Shown here one piece after another: positions 6,571-14,878 of a stretch of DNA of 64,000 nucleotides. The notes under the pieces are model-generated. The model searched no databases and was not told the DNA's origin. It saw nothing but the letters and a program-made list of their open reading frames with translations. The translations under genes and the position numbers were made by a program. Source of the DNA: Bacteroidota bacterium (GTDB lineage: Bacteria; Bacteroidota; Bacteroidia; Chitinophagales; Chitinophagaceae); the NCBI GenBank assembly GCA_018267615.1, contig JAFDYD010000055.1, positions 55,740 through 119,739 on the forward strand, read 5' to 3'. The stretch's first letter is position 1; every line of letters begins with the position of its first letter.

Positions 6571-7989
6571 ATGCAAACAAATAAACCATCTACACTCGGA
6601 GTTATTATTGGCAACCGCGATTTTTTTCCTGATAAACTTGTTGCGGAAGCAAGAACGGAAATCAATGGCCTTTTCAAAAAACTCAACATCACTCCGGTTA
6701 TGTTGAGTGATGCTGATTCGAAATTGGGTGGTGTCGAAACTTTTGCAGAAGCGCAAAAATGTGCGGCACTTTTTAAACAACATGCAGATACCCTCGATGG
6801 TATTCTTGTTGTGCTGCCAAATTTTGGTGACGAAAAAGGTGTTGCTGAAACAATAAAATGGTCGGGATTGAATGTGCCGGTATTGATCCAGGCTTATCCC
6901 GATGATCTCGGCAAAATGGATGTCGTAAACAGGCGTGATGCATGGTGCGGAAAAATTTCTGTCTGCAATAACTTATATCAATTCGGAATAAAATATTCGC
7001 TCACCACAAAACACGTTGTTTCTCCTTCAGATGAATCTTTTATTAAGGATCTCAAAAATTTTATCGATACATGTCGTGTTGTGAAAGGCATGCGCAATGT
7101 GCGAATCGGTGCGGTCGGTGCGCGGCCTGGTGCATTCAATACGGTTCGTTACAGTGAAAAGATTCTACAACGTAATGGCATTTCGGTAACCACTGTCGAT
7201 CTTTCTGAAATTCTTGGCAACGCTAATAAATTGACTGCCGATGATAAATCAGTAAAAGAAAAACTTGAAAAAATTCACGCATACACTTCAACAGGCAAAA
7301 CGCCAAACGATAGACTGGTTCAAATTGCAAAACTCGATGTGGTGCTCGCAAATTTTATGGAAGAACATGCGCTGGATGCAACTGCCATCCAATGCTGGAC
7401 CTCGTTACAAAAAAACTATGGTTGCAATGTATGCACAAGTATGAGCATGATGAGCGAAAATATGTTGCCCAGTGCATGTGAAGTGGATGTAACAGGAACG
7501 CTTAGTATGTACGCCATGCAACTCGCGAGTGGTTCTCCAAGTGCGCTCGTGGATTGGAATAATAATTATGCAGACGATGATACAAAATGTGTGTTGTTTC
7601 ATTGTGGTAATTGGGCGAAATCATTTCTGCCGGATATCCAGATGAGCACTGCGCCGATTATCGGAACCTCTGTCGGAACAGAAAATACTTATGGTGCACT
7701 GGATGGACGTACACCTGCTATGCCTCTTACTTACGGACGAATCAGTACGGATGATTGCAAAGGAATCATCAAAGCATATATAGGCGAGGGCGAATTGACC
7801 AACGATGCGTTGAACACATTTGGCAATAGGGCCGTTGCACAGATCAACGATCTGCAAGGACTGATGAAATATGTTTGTCGAAATGGTTTCGAACATCATG
7901 TGGTGATGAACGCAAGTAAGACCGCAGGAATATTAAAGGAAGCGCTTGAAAATTATTTAGGCTGGCAAGTGTATCAACATGGGGAATAA
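6571..7989 (+). CDS. L-fucose/L-arabinose isomerase-like sugar isomerase
   Basis: The 472-residue protein belongs to the FucI/AraA C-terminal-like isomerase group, which interconverts aldoses and ketoses using a divalent metal. Family features include DGILVVLPNFGDEKG near residue 75, the VGARPGAFNTVRY segment near 185, and SACEVDVTGTLSMYAMQLAS followed by DWNNNY near 305-330, which resembles the metal- and substrate-binding region of FucI. Its genomic partners, a split transketolase and an FGGY kinase, suggest it makes a ketose that is phosphorylated and then cleaved. The substrate cannot be read from sequence. Confidence 0.75.
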   Translation: MQTNKPSTLGVIIGNRDFFPDKLVAEARTEINGLFKKLNITPVMLSDADSKLGGVETFAEAQKCAALFKQHADTLDGILVVLPNFGDEKGVAETIKWSGLNVPVLIQAYPDDLGKMDVVNRRDAWCGKISVCNNLYQFGIKYSLTTKHVVSPSDESFIKDLKNFIDTCRVVKGMRNVRIGAVGARPGAFNTVRYSEKILQRNGISVTTVDLSEILGNANKLTADDKSVKEKLEKIHAYTSTGKTPNDRLVQIAKLDVVLANFMEEHALDATAIQCWTSLQKNYGCNVCTSMSMMSENMLPSACEVDVTGTLSMYAMQLASGSPSALVDWNNNYADDDTKCVLFHCGNWAKSFLPDIQMSTAPIIGTSVGTENTYGALDGRTPAMPLTYGRISTDDCKGIIKAYIGEGELTNDALNTFGNRAVAQINDLQGLMKYVCRNGFEHHVVMNASKTAGILKEALENYLGWQVYQHGE

Positions 7990-8030
7990 ACATTTTTGAA
8001 GTTTTCACGTGCAACTATTTGCTGGTTTTT

Positions 8031-8190
8031 TTTCACCACATAGGCACAGTAGGCACATAGGTACACATAGAAACTTCAAAGATGCCACTATCAAGAATTG
8101 GCGTTCCAATAAAACTTCGTGCCTTAGTGTCTTCGTGGTTCAATTTTTTTTCACCATATAGGAGGCACATAGTTACGCATAGAAGTATCA
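8031..8190 (+). repeat. Two direct copies of a CACATAG-word repeat
   Basis: A T-run plus CACCACATAGGCACAGTAGG and further CACATAG words (8031-8072) recur in diverged form at 8149-8188 (CACCATATAGGAGGCACATAG). The same words form the perfect hairpin at 34300-34380. Between them lies a stretch with 'CGTGCCTTAGTGTCTTCGTGG', another common interspersed word. The block is inserted between the isomerase and transketolase genes and lengthens their spacer to 251 bases. Confidence 0.65.
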
Positions 8191-8240
8191 AAAAAATAAA
8201 TACAAGATATTCAATCAATAAAATAAAATACGAATATTCA

Positions 8241-9065
8241 ATGACAGTGAACGAAATGAAGAAGAAATCGATAGAATATCGTAAGAAAATTCTTACATAT
8301 ATCTATGGTGCAAATGCCGGACATACGGGTGGAAGTCTTTCGTGCATTGATATTTTGAATGTATTGTACAATCATGTTTTGAATGTGAGTCCCGGAAATT
8401 TTTCATCACCGGATCGTGACAGGTATATTCAAAGCAAGGGACATACTGTTGAAGCCTTATATGTGGTGCTTGCTGATAAAGGATTTTTTCCGGAGGAAGA
8501 TCTGAATACAATGTGCAAATACAAGTCACATTATATAGGACATCCAACAAAAAAAGTAAAAGGTGTTGAGCAAAATACGGGCGCGCTTGGTCATGGTTTG
8601 CCGCTTGCAGTCGGCAATGCGATTGCAGCAAAAATGGATGACAAAAAATTTCGCGTGTTCACTTTGCTTGGCGATGGCGAATTGCCTGAAGGTACAAACT
8701 GGGAAGCAGCCTTAACCGCTGCGCAGTATAAGCTTGACAATCTCTGCGCAATCATCGATCATAATAAATTACAAATAAGCGGTACGACTGCAGAAGTGTG
8801 CGACACTTCTCCTATCGATGCAAAATTTGAAAATTTTGGATGGGCCGTTCGACATGTAGATGGCCACAATTTCGATGAGATGATCAAAACATTTGGTGCG
8901 CTGCCATTTGAAAAAGATAAACCAAGTCTCATCATTGCACACACGGTAAAAGGCAAAGGTGTAAGTTATATGGAGAACCAGCTGAAATGGCATCACGGTG
9001 TGCCCGATGCAAAACAAATGGAAATAGCCATGCAGGAATTTGAGGAAGCGATGGCTGCTGTTTAA
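8241..9065 (+). CDS. Transketolase, N-terminal (thiamine-diphosphate) subunit
   Basis: The start is ATG 8241, since the longer frame upstream only translates repeat DNA. This 274-residue subunit carries the ThDP-binding half of a split transketolase. Evidence is GHTGGSLSCIDIL near residue 25, GHPTKKVKGVEQNTGALGHG near 100, and GDGELPEGTNWEA near 145 with the GDG...N cofactor motif (continuing to HNKLQISG). It transfers a two-carbon ketol unit from a ketose phosphate to an aldose phosphate. Its partner subunit follows at once. A dedicated transketolase inside a sugar locus implies a special ketose-phosphate substrate. Confidence 0.88.
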   Translation: MTVNEMKKKSIEYRKKILTYIYGANAGHTGGSLSCIDILNVLYNHVLNVSPGNFSSPDRDRYIQSKGHTVEALYVVLADKGFFPEEDLNTMCKYKSHYIGHPTKKVKGVEQNTGALGHGLPLAVGNAIAAKMDDKKFRVFTLLGDGELPEGTNWEAALTAAQYKLDNLCAIIDHNKLQISGTTAEVCDTSPIDAKFENFGWAVRHVDGHNFDEMIKTFGALPFEKDKPSLIIAHTVKGKGVSYMENQLKWHHGVPDAKQMEIAMQEFEEAMAAV

Positions 9066-9107
9066 CAAAAAAATAAATTGAAAGTGGAAGCAGTTGCAGA
9101 AAATACA

Positions 9108-10058
9108 ATGGTAAAAGGCAAAGCAAATCTTGAAGTGTTCTCGTCAACATTGCAGGAACTTGCCAATGCTGATAAAAATATTGTAGCGGTTACAAGTGAT
9201 TCAAGAGGGTCAGGAAAGCTTGTTCCCTTTGCGCAAAAATTTCCAAAACAAATTGTCGAGATCGGTATCGCAGAACAAAATCTTGTGGGTGTTGCGGCGG
9301 GTCTGGCATCTGCCGGAAAAAAAGCATTCGCAGTTTCGCCGGCTTGCTTTCTTACTGCGAGAGCGCTCGAGCAAATAAAAAACGATGTGGCTTATTCCGA
9401 CAATCCGGTAAAGCTTGTTGGTATTAGTGCCGGGGTAAGTTATGGTGCGCTTGGTTCAACACATCATAGTCTGCATGATTTTGCGGTACTGCGTGCCATC
9501 AACAATATGACGATCGTTGCCCCCGCAGATAATTATGAAACTGCTCAGTCAATCAAATTAGCTGCTGCAATGACAAAACCTGTGTACCTGCGTTTCGGTA
9601 AAAAGAATATGCCTGGTTTGGACGCAGTAGATAAATCTCCATTTCAATTTGGTAAGGGAAGAATTATTCGTGAAGGAAATGATATTGCATTTATTGCTAC
9701 AGGTGAAACGGTTTATCCTGCGTGGCAAGCGGCTGAAAAATTGTCAAAGGATTTTGGTATTGAAGCTACTGTCATCAGCATGCATACCATCAAACCGCTC
9801 GATTATGATCTGCTAGAAGCCACAGCCAAAAAATGCAAGGCGATTATCACTGTGGAAGAACATAGCATCTTTGGTGGACTCGGTGAAGCCTGTGCTTCAT
9901 TCTTATTGCAAAACCAAATTGTAAAATCTTTTCAGATTGTCGGTATTCCCGATGAATATACCGTTACCGGTTCGCAGAATGATATATTCAATCACTACGG
10001 AATTTCTGAAACAGGTCTCGCAAAAACTGCTGTGGAACTATTAAAAACGGTAAAATAA
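9108..10058 (+). CDS. Transketolase, C-terminal (pyrimidine-binding) subunit
   Basis: The frame is open from a TTG at 9078, but ATG 9108 (MVKGKANLEVF) is the better start. The protein carries the pyrimidine-binding domain, with the key Glu in EIGIAEQNLVGVAAGLAS near residue 57, and the C-terminal transketolase domain (ITVEEHSIFGGLGEA near 260). It forms one active site with the preceding subunit. The two genes are separated by a few dozen bases and are surely co-transcribed. Confidence 0.88.
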   Translation: MVKGKANLEVFSSTLQELANADKNIVAVTSDSRGSGKLVPFAQKFPKQIVEIGIAEQNLVGVAAGLASAGKKAFAVSPACFLTARALEQIKNDVAYSDNPVKLVGISAGVSYGALGSTHHSLHDFAVLRAINNMTIVAPADNYETAQSIKLAAAMTKPVYLRFGKKNMPGLDAVDKSPFQFGKGRIIREGNDIAFIATGETVYPAWQAAEKLSKDFGIEATVISMHTIKPLDYDLLEATAKKCKAIITVEEHSIFGGLGEACASFLLQNQIVKSFQIVGIPDEYTVTGSQNDIFNHYGISETGLAKTAVELLKTVK

Positions 10059-10088
10059 AAAATGTAATCAATAACAGGTCCTATTAAC

Positions 10089-11063
10089 ATGAAACGATTG
10101 CTTGTCATAAAAATTTTTTTTCCAATAACGACATTCCTTGTTTTCTTTTTTATTTCCGGTTGTAAGAATGATTCATCAGACAAGGGAAAGAAAAAAGTGG
10201 CGGTTATTGTTTCTACCCTAAATAACCCATGGTTTGTTGTACTGGCGCAAACTGCGGCTGCGCAGGCGCAATCTCTCGGGTATGAAACAAAAATTTTCGA
10301 TTCACAGAATAATACATCTCTTGAGGCGGACAATTTTGAAAATGCAATTGCCTCCGGTTACAATGCAATTCTTTTCAATCCAACGGATGCAGATGGTTCT
10401 GTCGTGAATGTTTTAAAAGCAAATGCTGCAAGCGTTCCTGTTTTCTGCATGGACCGTGAAGTGAATTCTACCACCGCGGCTACTTCGCAAATACTCTCCG
10501 ATAATTATTCCGGCTGTGTTGCGGTTGGAAAATATTTTGTCGAACAAATGAATAAGCAAGGAAATTATGTGGAGATACTCGGTCTTGTTGGAGACAACAA
10601 TACATGGAATCGTTCAAAAGGTTTTCATAGCGTGGTTGATTTCTATCCAGGACTAAAAATGGTCGCGCAGCAAAGTGCGGATTTTGATCGCAACAAAGCG
10701 ATGGAAGTGATAGAGAGTTTATTGCAGGCACATCCTGATATCAATGCTGTTTTTTGTGGGAATGATGCCATGGCTTCCGGCGCATACCAGGCGCTGGTTG
10801 CGGCAGGTAAAGCAAACGGCGTAAAAGTATTTGGATTTGATGGCGCGGAAGATGTTATCAATTCCATCAAACAAAAAAAAATTGCTGCAACCGGAATGCA
10901 ATTTCCAAAAGTGATGGCACAAACTGCAGCAAATTACGCAGATGAATATTTTAAAGGGAAAAGAGATTTCCCAAAGAAAATGCCGGTCGCGGTTGAGTTA
11001 GTGACGCAGGAAAACGTGGACGACTATATGGGTTACGGGAAAAAAGACAATACGCAAAAATGA
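10089..11063 (+). CDS. Sugar ABC transporter substrate-binding lipoprotein
   Basis: The 324-residue protein has a lipoprotein signal with lipobox FISGC near residue 22. It also has a type I periplasmic-binding fold like the ribose and galactose binders (Peripla_BP_4): VAVIVSTLNNPWFVVLAQTA, then GYNAILFNPTDADG, DREVNSTTAA, CGNDAMASGAYQAL and VFGFDGAEDVINSI. It captures a monosaccharide outside the inner membrane and passes it to the permease at 13895. The overlap of 4 bases with the next gene shows tight coupling. DREV is the usual ribose-binder sugar-contact segment, so a pentose is plausible. Confidence 0.88.
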   Translation: MKRLLVIKIFFPITTFLVFFFISGCKNDSSDKGKKKVAVIVSTLNNPWFVVLAQTAAAQAQSLGYETKIFDSQNNTSLEADNFENAIASGYNAILFNPTDADGSVVNVLKANAASVPVFCMDREVNSTTAATSQILSDNYSGCVAVGKYFVEQMNKQGNYVEILGLVGDNNTWNRSKGFHSVVDFYPGLKMVAQQSADFDRNKAMEVIESLLQAHPDINAVFCGNDAMASGAYQALVAAGKANGVKVFGFDGAEDVINSIKQKKIAATGMQFPKVMAQTAANYADEYFKGKRDFPKKMPVAVELVTQENVDDYMGYGKKDNTQK

Positions 11064-11683
11064 AAATAGCGAAATATATCATATCGATTGTTGTAATGAT
11101 TGTAGTTGCATACAATGCTGTTTTCTTCAAAAAATTGGATGAAGTAAAAGCTTCCAGGACAACAACGGCATTTAATGCCGCGCAGTATGCGCAAACATTT
11201 TGGAACACAAAGCTTGCTGCAAATCTTGATAAGGCAACCGATATCACAAAACTTTTGACAATGTTATCAAAGGATCCTGCAAAAACTTTCGAAACATATT
11301 CGCACGCATTGGGAATCGGCAATCTTCGATGTTTTTTGGTGAAAGGAAAAGGAGTCATCGCATCAATCAATGAAGATGATATTTCGGTTTTGCCAGATAG
11401 CAGCAAGCAAGCCGTCACGCTGGCCACTGAATATATTTTCGGAAATGCAGTACGAGATGCGACAGGCCTGATCAATATCAATGAGTTTACCAATACAATG
11501 GATTTTAATAATGTGTCCGCTGAGCTAAATAAAATCATTCGTCAAAATGTGTTGCCTTCATTCAAACAGCAGGCAAAAAAAGGAAGTGTTATAGAATTTA
11601 TCGGCGCCGTTGAATTGAATAAAGAACATCTTGATTTTTCGCATGTAGAGATCGTCCCAATGAAGATTGAAATTGATGAGTAA
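11060..11683 (+). CDS. DUF2291 family protein linked to sugar ABC transporter
   Basis: One N-terminal membrane anchor (residues 4-23) is followed by a roughly 180-residue extracytoplasmic domain with FNAAQYAQTFWNTKL and YIFGNAVRDATGLININEF. DUF2291 proteins accompany ribose-type ABC transporters and transketolase pairs; their role is not known to me. It overlaps the binding-protein gene by 4 bases. Its last codons and stop (GATGAGTAA) are the first unit of the ATGAGTGATG word array that follows, so the native end may have been replaced by the repeat. Confidence 0.7.
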   Translation: MKIAKYIISIVVMIVVAYNAVFFKKLDEVKASRTTTAFNAAQYAQTFWNTKLAANLDKATDITKLLTMLSKDPAKTFETYSHALGIGNLRCFLVKGKGVIASINEDDISVLPDSSKQAVTLATEYIFGNAVRDATGLININEFTNTMDFNNVSAELNKIIRQNVLPSFKQQAKKGSVIEFIGAVELNKEHLDFSHVEIVPMKIEIDE

Positions 11684-11720
11684 TGAGTGATGAGTGATGA
11701 GTGATGAGTGATGAGTGATT
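11675..11720 (+). repeat. ATGAGTGATG word array, left copy
   Basis: About five tandem units of GATGAGTGAT start inside the DUF2291 stop codon. The same words occur after the four-helix-bundle gene (12097-12141) and, as the reverse complement, at 12338-12385. Together they bracket a mobile-looking segment inside the transporter operon. Confidence 0.8.
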
Positions 11721-11750
11721 GAAATTTTGCAACAGTAAATATATGGTGTT

Positions 11751-12104
11751 ATGTTTTTGGAATTGGCACATACAAAAAAGGAATTTTTTCAGCAATCGAG
11801 AAAGCTGGCATTGGAATGTTATCGTGTTACAAAAGAGTTTCCCTCAGATGAAAAATTTGCGATGGTCCAACAAATAAGAAGAGCTGCTTTATCTGTACAT
11901 CTAAACATAGCAGAAGGATGTTCGCGAAAATCTTTAGCTGAACGTAAACGTTTTTTTGAAATCGCAAGAGGTTCCGTTATTGAAGTCGATACAGCTATTG
12001 ATATTGCCTGTGAACTAAAATATTGCGAGTTGAAATCAATCGAAAATTTAGGTGCACTTATTATCAGTTGCTTCAAACAATTAACTGGATTGATAAATGA
12101 GTGA
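11751..12104 (+). CDS. Four-helix-bundle protein of the 23S rRNA intervening-sequence (IVP) family
   Basis: The 117-residue all-helical protein shows the IVP signature: a RKLALECYRVTKEFPSDEKF start, QIRRAALSVHLNIAEGCSRK in the middle, and FEIARGSVIEVDTAIDIACE after it. These small proteins are found in 23S rRNA intervening sequences and also scattered as free genes in Bacteroidota. Their molecular role is uncertain. Here it interrupts a sugar-transport operon and is bordered by ATGAGTGATG arrays. Its stop codon TGA lies within the right-hand array. A decayed copy follows at 12171, so the unit has duplicated locally. Confidence 0.85.
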   Translation: MFLELAHTKKEFFQQSRKLALECYRVTKEFPSDEKFAMVQQIRRAALSVHLNIAEGCSRKSLAERKRFFEIARGSVIEVDTAIDIACELKYCELKSIENLGALIISCFKQLTGLINE

Positions 12105-12141
12105 TGAGTAATGAGTGATGAGTAATGAGTGATCAGTGATT
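12097..12141 (+). repeat. ATGAGTGATG word array, right copy
   Basis: Tandem words ATGAGTGATGAGTAATGAGT continue from the last codons of the four-helix-bundle gene to about 12141. They run in the same direction as the left array. Confidence 0.75.
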
Positions 12142-12170
12142 TCAATTTTTCAACAATAAATACTTGGCTT

Positions 12171-12317
12171 TATGTTTTTGGAATTGGCGCATACAAAAAA
12201 AGAATTTTTTCAGCAATCGGGAAAGCTGGCATTGGAATGTTATCACGAGCTGAAATCAATTAAAAATTTAGTTGCATTTACTATTAGTTGCTTCAAACAA
12301 TTAACATGTTTATAAAT
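12171..12317 (+). pseudogene. Decayed, internally deleted copy of the four-helix-bundle gene
   Basis: The opening bases (ATGTTTTTGGAATTGGCGCA onward) match the start of the intact gene at 11751 for about 70 bases. The sequence then jumps directly to the segment matching its last 80 bases (GAGCTGAAATCAATTAAAAA, ending TGCTTCAAACAATTAAC). The central helix-coding part is missing. The upstream 30 bases are also duplicated. This shows the gene plus flank copied in tandem, then collapsed by deletion. Confidence 0.85.
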
Positions 12318-12337
12318 GAATAAACGATCGACATTTA

Positions 12338-12385
12338 CTCATTACTAATCATTCATTACTCATTACTGATCACTCATTACTCATC
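12338..12385 (-). repeat. ATGAGTGATG word array, inverted copy
   Basis: ACTCATTACT and ACTCATTACTGATCACTCAT are the reverse complement of the arrays at 11675 and 12097. The array runs up to four bases before the ATP-binding gene's start codon, so it forms that gene's whole leader and its ribosome-binding region. Confidence 0.75.
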
Positions 12386-12388
12386 ACC

Positions 12389-13891
12389 ATGCTCGTTGCC
12401 GAAAACATAACAAAAAAATTCTCAGGCGTTACCGCGCTTGACAATGTTTATCTCGAGCTGCATGCTGGTAAGGTAAATGCAATCATCGGTGAGAACGGCG
12501 CAGGAAAGTCAACCCTTATGAAAATTCTTTCCGGCGTTTATACCGATTACGATGGACGCATTGTTTTAAAAAATCAACCGGTACGATTTCAAAATACAAA
12601 ACAGGCACAGGCCCTTGGTATCGCCATCATTCACCAGGAACTGAATTTGATTCCGTATCTCAGTATTACCGAAAATATTTTTTTGGGCCGTGAGATTACA
12701 AATACATTGGGTTTGCTCGATAAAAAACAAATGAGGAGTCAGACGCTTGCACTGCTCAAACGTCTGAAACTTGATATTGATCCCGACACAAAAATTTCCT
12801 CATTAAAAGTAGGGCAGCAGCAGGTTGTCGAAATTGCCAAAGCACTATTGCTCGATGCGGAAATAATTATTATGGATGAACCGACATCTGCTATCAGCGA
12901 AAGCGAAGTGGAAGTCTTATTCGACATCATCGCGCAACTCAAAAAAGAAAATAAGGCCATCGCTTATATCTCACACAAGCTTGATGAATTGTTTAAGATT
13001 GCCGACAGGTATATTGTTTTGCGCGATGGAAAAACAATAGAAAGCGGCGATATGCAGGGAATGACTCATGACAGTATTATTCAAAAAATGGTCGGAAGGG
13101 AAATCAAAATTGTGAGAAATTCCAATACCGAAAAAAAGTCAAGTGGACTTCTTTCTGTCAACAATATTTCGCTAAAACAGCAATCAAAAAAAGATGATCT
13201 GTTGAAAAATATTTCTTTCTCGCTTGGTAAAGGAGAAATACTTGGTGTATTCGGTTTGATGGGCGCAGGAAGAACAGAACTGATGGAAACAATTTTTGGT
13301 CTGCATGCAAAACATGCAAGTGGTGACGTAGTGATCGAAGGGAAAAAAGAAAATATCCAGTCTCCGCAAGATGCAATCAATGCAGGACTGGCCCTTGTTC
13401 CTGAAGACAGGAAAAAAGATGGCCTTGTTCTCGACCTTGATATACGAACAAATATCTGCTTAACCACACTGAGCGACCTGCAGACAATGGGATTGTTGGA
13501 AAGAAAAAAAGAAACAGCACTTGCAAAAAAATATATCGGTGAATTAAGAATAAAAAGTTCATCAGATAAGCAGCCGACGAAAAACTTAAGTGGTGGTAAC
13601 CAGCAAAAAATTGTATTGGCGAAATGGCTCGCAACAAAACCAAAAATATTAATGCTTGATGAACCCACCCGCGGAATCGACATCAATGCAAAGAATGAAA
13701 TCTATAAACTCATTTTGCAACTGGCGGATGAAGGCCTCGGCATTATCATGGTTTCATCTGAGCTGCCTGAAATTCTGGCGATTTCAGACAGGGTGCTCGT
13801 AATGGCTGAAGGCGCCATCACAGCAGAGTTTGCGGCGAACGAAGCAACTGAAGATGCAATTCTTAAAGCAGCAATTCCAAAAATAATATGA
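12389..13891 (+). CDS. Sugar ABC transporter ATP-binding protein (double ABC, RbsA-type)
   Basis: The 500-residue protein contains two ABC domains. The first has Walker A GENGAGKST near residue 34 and Walker B IIIMDEPTSA near 160. The second has a degenerate Walker A (GLMGAGRTELM) near residue 290, a signature LSGGNQQK near 403 and LMLDEPTRGID near 425. This pattern is standard for ribose/galactose importers, in which both ABC domains are on one chain. It powers import with the permease encoded next. Confidence 0.92.
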   Translation: MLVAENITKKFSGVTALDNVYLELHAGKVNAIIGENGAGKSTLMKILSGVYTDYDGRIVLKNQPVRFQNTKQAQALGIAIIHQELNLIPYLSITENIFLGREITNTLGLLDKKQMRSQTLALLKRLKLDIDPDTKISSLKVGQQQVVEIAKALLLDAEIIIMDEPTSAISESEVEVLFDIIAQLKKENKAIAYISHKLDELFKIADRYIVLRDGKTIESGDMQGMTHDSIIQKMVGREIKIVRNSNTEKKSSGLLSVNNISLKQQSKKDDLLKNISFSLGKGEILGVFGLMGAGRTELMETIFGLHAKHASGDVVIEGKKENIQSPQDAINAGLALVPEDRKKDGLVLDLDIRTNICLTTLSDLQTMGLLERKKETALAKKYIGELRIKSSSDKQPTKNLSGGNQQKIVLAKWLATKPKILMLDEPTRGIDINAKNEIYKLILQLADEGLGIIMVSSELPEILAISDRVLVMAEGAITAEFAANEATEDAILKAAIPKII

Positions 13892-13894
13892 TCG

Positions 13895-14878
13895 ATGGAG
13901 ACAGCAATCAATAGAAAAAAATACAGGCAAACAATATCAAGATTTCAATCATTGATTGCGTTGTTTATTCTTTGTTTTGTGATCAGTTTATTATCAGATA
14001 AATTTTTAACAGCAACGAATATCTGGAATGTAATGCGCCAGATATCTGTGAACATCTGCATTTCTGTGGGTATGACATTGGTTGTGTTAACTGCAGGTAT
14101 CGATCTTTCAGTCGGCTCCATACTCGCCTTGTGCGGCGCGATCACTGCGGGCTTGCTAAAAAATGGAATTGAAATTCCTTCACACAATTTATACATTGGC
14201 TTCACCATATTTGGAGCAATCATTACTGGTTTGCTTGGCGGCTCATTGCTTGGATGGTTTAATGGCTGGGCAATTACAAAATTCAAAGTGCCGCCGTTTG
14301 CTGCAACACTTGCCATGCTTACAATCGCAAGGGGATTAACCATGTTGTGGACCAAAGGATTTCCCATTTCAAATCTCGGAGAGAAATTTGCATCACTCGG
14401 CACCGGTTGGTTTCTCGGAATTCCTTCGCCCGTATGGATATCAGGCATTATCGTTTTCATTGCAATTATCATTACGAATAAAACAAAACTCGGCAGATAT
14501 ATTTATGCGATTGGTGGTAACGAAAGTGCCGCCACGCTTTCTGGTATCAACATCAAAAAAATAAAGATCGCAGTTTATACCATTGCAGGTGCACTCGCCG
14601 CGGTCGGTGGCATTCTCGTTACGTCGCGGCTCGATGCAGCGCAACCCAATGCCGGTACGGGTTATGAACTTGACTCAATTGCCGCGGTGGTTATTGGTGG
14701 CACTTCATTATCTGGCGGACGAGGAAGTGTGATGGGCACGGTACTCGGCGCTGTGATCATCGGTGTGTTGAACAATGGATTGGTGTTATTGAATGTATCT
14801 CCATTTTGGCAACAAGTGGTAAAAGGTTTTGTGATTTTGATTGCAGTGGTTATTGATAAAGCGAATGCAAAAGAATGA
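13895..14878 (+). CDS. Sugar ABC transporter permease (RbsC-type)
   Basis: The 327-residue integral membrane protein has about eight to ten hydrophobic segments. It carries the conserved RbsC region VGMTLVVLTAGIDLSVGSIL near residue 57 and the late AVVIGGTSLSGGRGSVMGTV near 265. It starts 3 bases after the ATPase stop and overlaps the kinase gene by 4 bases, so import and phosphorylation are co-translated. Confidence 0.92.
   Translation: METAINRKKYRQTISRFQSLIALFILCFVISLLSDKFLTATNIWNVMRQISVNICISVGMTLVVLTAGIDLSVGSILALCGAITAGLLKNGIEIPSHNLYIGFTIFGAIITGLLGGSLLGWFNGWAITKFKVPPFAATLAMLTIARGLTMLWTKGFPISNLGEKFASLGTGWFLGIPSPVWISGIIVFIAIIITNKTKLGRYIYAIGGNESAATLSGINIKKIKIAVYTIAGALAAVGGILVTSRLDAAQPNAGTGYELDSIAAVVIGGTSLSGGRGSVMGTVLGAVIIGVLNNGLVLLNVSPFWQQVVKGFVILIAVVIDKANAKE

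Noticed and set aside
6571..10058. Sulfoquinovose (sulfo-transketolase) pathway as identity for the isomerase and transketolase
   Set aside because: No sulfolactaldehyde reductase or dehydrogenase or sulfonate exporter is present, and the FGGY kinase does not fit; kept only as a weak alternative.
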